A DNA stretch of 5,926 nt, taken from Rhizobium sp. Q54. GTDB lineage: Bacteria; Bacteroidota; Bacteroidia; Flavobacteriales; Flavobacteriaceae. Under the pieces are notes generated by a model. The model was given only the letters and a program-made list of their open reading frames with translations. It ran no database searches and was not told the origin of the DNA. The DNA lies in the NCBI GenBank assembly GCA_943324395.2, contig CALPLL020000118.1:1-5926 (forward strand), given 5' to 3'. Position 1 is the first letter of the stretch; each line of letters opens with the position of its first letter. A program made the position numbers and the translations under genes. Below are positions 5,364-5,926 of this stretch, piece by piece.

Positions 5364-5522
5364 CAATATAAGATTTTCCTATTATATCATCTTTCTCATA
5401 TTTTTTTTTAAACTTCTTTCTTACTCTAATAAAACTCTTTTAATTTCTCTCATATAAAAACTATTATAACTTTACGATAGTATGAAAAAATATTAAATCA
5501 TTTCACGTTTCAGAATTATACC

Positions 5523-5545
5523 TTATACTTTTGACAAAAGTATAA
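5523..5545. repeat. 23-bp palindrome, 11-bp arms around one base
   Basis: TTATACTTTTG-A-CAAAAGTATAA has perfect 11-bp arms with a single central A. Each arm contains TACTTTTG, a -7 box match, on opposite strands. The symmetry suits a dimeric DNA-binding protein. The 1-bp centre is too short for a tyrosine recombinase crossover core, so an operator or accessory (arm-type) site is more likely than the core. Confidence 0.7.
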
Positions 5546-5592
5546 TATGATTAGCATTGATAATCAGTTAGTTATATATTTTTTACTATTTT

Positions 5593-5632
5593 AACTTATA
5601 CTTTTGTTGTTTTTATTAGGTAAGTATAAGTT
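5593..5632. repeat. Inverted repeat with 11-bp arms and 18-bp spacer upstream of integrase
   Basis: AACTTATACTT (5593-5603) and AAGTATAAGTT (5622-5632) are perfect inverted copies separated by 18 bp. The left arm continues into CTTATACTTTTG, identical over 12 bp to the left arm of the palindrome at 5522-5533, 73 bp upstream. The array ends 8 bp before the predicted integrase -7 box, so it could be an operator controlling the integrase or an integrase binding site. Confidence 0.6.
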
Positions 5633-5639
5633 TTGCCCT

Positions 5640-5647
5640 TAAATTTG
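5640..5647 (+). promoter_or_regulatory. Predicted -7 box of the integrase promoter
   Basis: TAAATTTG is a perfect TAnnTTTG match, 26 bases before the integrase ATG. No TTTG lies at 19-20 bases upstream; that space is filled by the right arm of the inverted repeat, consistent with a promoter that needs an activator or is blocked by a repressor. Confidence 0.5.
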
Positions 5648-5673
5648 TATCTTAATAATAACAAATAGAAATT

Positions 5674-5926
5674 ATGAGTATTAAAGGACAAAATACAACT
5701 ACTACATATATGGAATGGAATGACTTCATTTCAATAATCACAAGATTAGAAAAAGATGAGAATTATAAATTCTGCCTTTTAATTTCAATTGGCGTATTTA
5801 CTGGTTTAAGAATTTCGGATTTATTAAGTCTTACTTATTCGGATTTATTAAGTAATGAAACTTTCACATTGAGAGAGATGAAAACAAAAAAACAAAGAAG
5901 TATCAAAGTGAATAAAGACTTAAAAG
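5674..5926 (+). CDS. Tyrosine recombinase / integrase, N-terminal 84 codons, runs off window
   Basis: Tyrosine recombinases cut and rejoin DNA at specific sites through a covalent 3'-phosphotyrosine; here the likely job is integration and excision of the mobile element. The visible protein starts MSIKGQNTTTTYMEWNDFIS. It has the family box I with the first catalytic arginine, R46, in GVFTGLRISDLLSLTYSDLL (41-60). The catalytic lysine is plausibly in the hairpin EMKTKKQRSIKVN (68-80). The conserved HxxR and tyrosine boxes are beyond the edge. R46 comes very early: there is almost no N-terminal core-binding (SAM-like) domain, a feature of a short Bacteroidota recombinase class found on integrative and mobilisable elements. 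The start has the A-rich signal AAATAGAA-N2-TATG. A 16-bp direct repeat lies inside the box I region. Its transcription points away from the genes on its left, so the rest of the element probably lies to the right. Confidence 0.9.
   Translation, partial: MSIKGQNTTTTYMEWNDFISIITRLEKDENYKFCLLISIGVFTGLRISDLLSLTYSDLLSNETFTLREMKTKKQRSIKVNKDLK
5814..5853 (+). repeat. In-frame 16-bp direct repeat inside the integrase gene
   Basis: TTCGGATTTATTAAGT occurs at 5814-5829 and 5838-5853, a period of 24 bp or exactly 8 codons, giving SDLLS twice (ISDLLSLT / YSDLLSNE). The identical codons suggest a small tandem duplication or local conversion, right after catalytic R46. Confidence 0.75.

Larger units (their letters stand above)
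5364..5673. other. Noncoding region upstream of the integrase
   Basis: These 310 bp have no ORF longer than about 16 codons. The first part is T-rich on the plus strand with no clear terminator hairpin. The second part holds two inverted repeats sharing the word CTTATACTTTTG (5522-5533 and 5595-5606) and the integrase promoter. It is the natural place for an operator and/or an attachment site. Confidence 0.65.

Noticed and set aside
5364..5520. T-rich tracts after the 168-aa gene as a terminator
   Set aside because: No stable hairpin precedes the T tracts, so an intrinsic terminator cannot be supported.
5547..5594. Short ORF (15 residues, MISIDNQLVIYFLLF) between the two inverted repeats
   Set aside because: Too short, with no start signal like its neighbours and placed inside regulatory DNA. 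A leader peptide is possible but not supported.
1..5926. CRISPR array, rRNA, tRNA or insertion sequence
   Set aside because: No regularly spaced repeats, no RNA gene structure and no transposase-like protein were found. The only mobility gene is the partial integrase.

Overview
The window is AT-rich and carries marks of Bacteroidota, probably Flavobacteriales. It has a flavobacterial-type guaA, several perfect or near-perfect TTTG-N19/20-TAnnTTTG promoters (the Bacteroidota sigma factor pattern), A-rich translation starts without a Shine-Dalgarno sequence, and a short tyrosine recombinase of the kind carried by Bacteroidota mobile elements. The genus cannot be fixed from this sequence.

Layout: (1) 1-1173, minus strand: guaA (GMP synthase), core chromosome, 391 codons visible, C-terminus outside the window. 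(2) 1174-1461: guaA leader and promoter region, with paired GTGGGA boxes, a small hairpin and a palindrome over the -33 element. It is also the likely core/accessory junction. (3) 1462-2808, minus strand: an accessory unit with its own promoter at 2840-2870. It holds a two-segment membrane protein (176 aa), an 8-bp-overlapping 45-aa ORF, and a 206-aa soluble protein. (4) 2865-2897: a strong 12-bp-stem terminator that ends the next unit. (5) 2896-4111, minus strand: a tight three-gene operon of a GNAT-fold acetyltransferase (220 aa), a 71-aa protein and a 99-aa protein, with a perfect promoter and a palindrome at its transcription start. (6) 4112-4434: divergent promoter region. (7) 4435-5363, plus strand: two small unknown proteins (107 and 168 aa). 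(8) 5364-5673: a noncoding region with two inverted repeats built from a shared 12-bp word. (9) 5674-5926, plus strand: the N-terminal 84 codons of a tyrosine recombinase/integrase, running off the edge.

Interpretation: guaA is housekeeping. Everything from about 1300 to the right edge looks like an accessory island next to an integrase, with small orphan genes in three short transcription units. The unit most likely to be a distinct system is the GNAT operon. It is self-contained (own promoter, operator-like palindrome, dedicated terminator, three co-directional genes 26 and 11 bp apart) and shares an unusual translation-start signature with the integrase. Its function cannot be deduced from sequence alone. 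Toxin-antitoxin, defence or anti-defence roles are hypotheses only.
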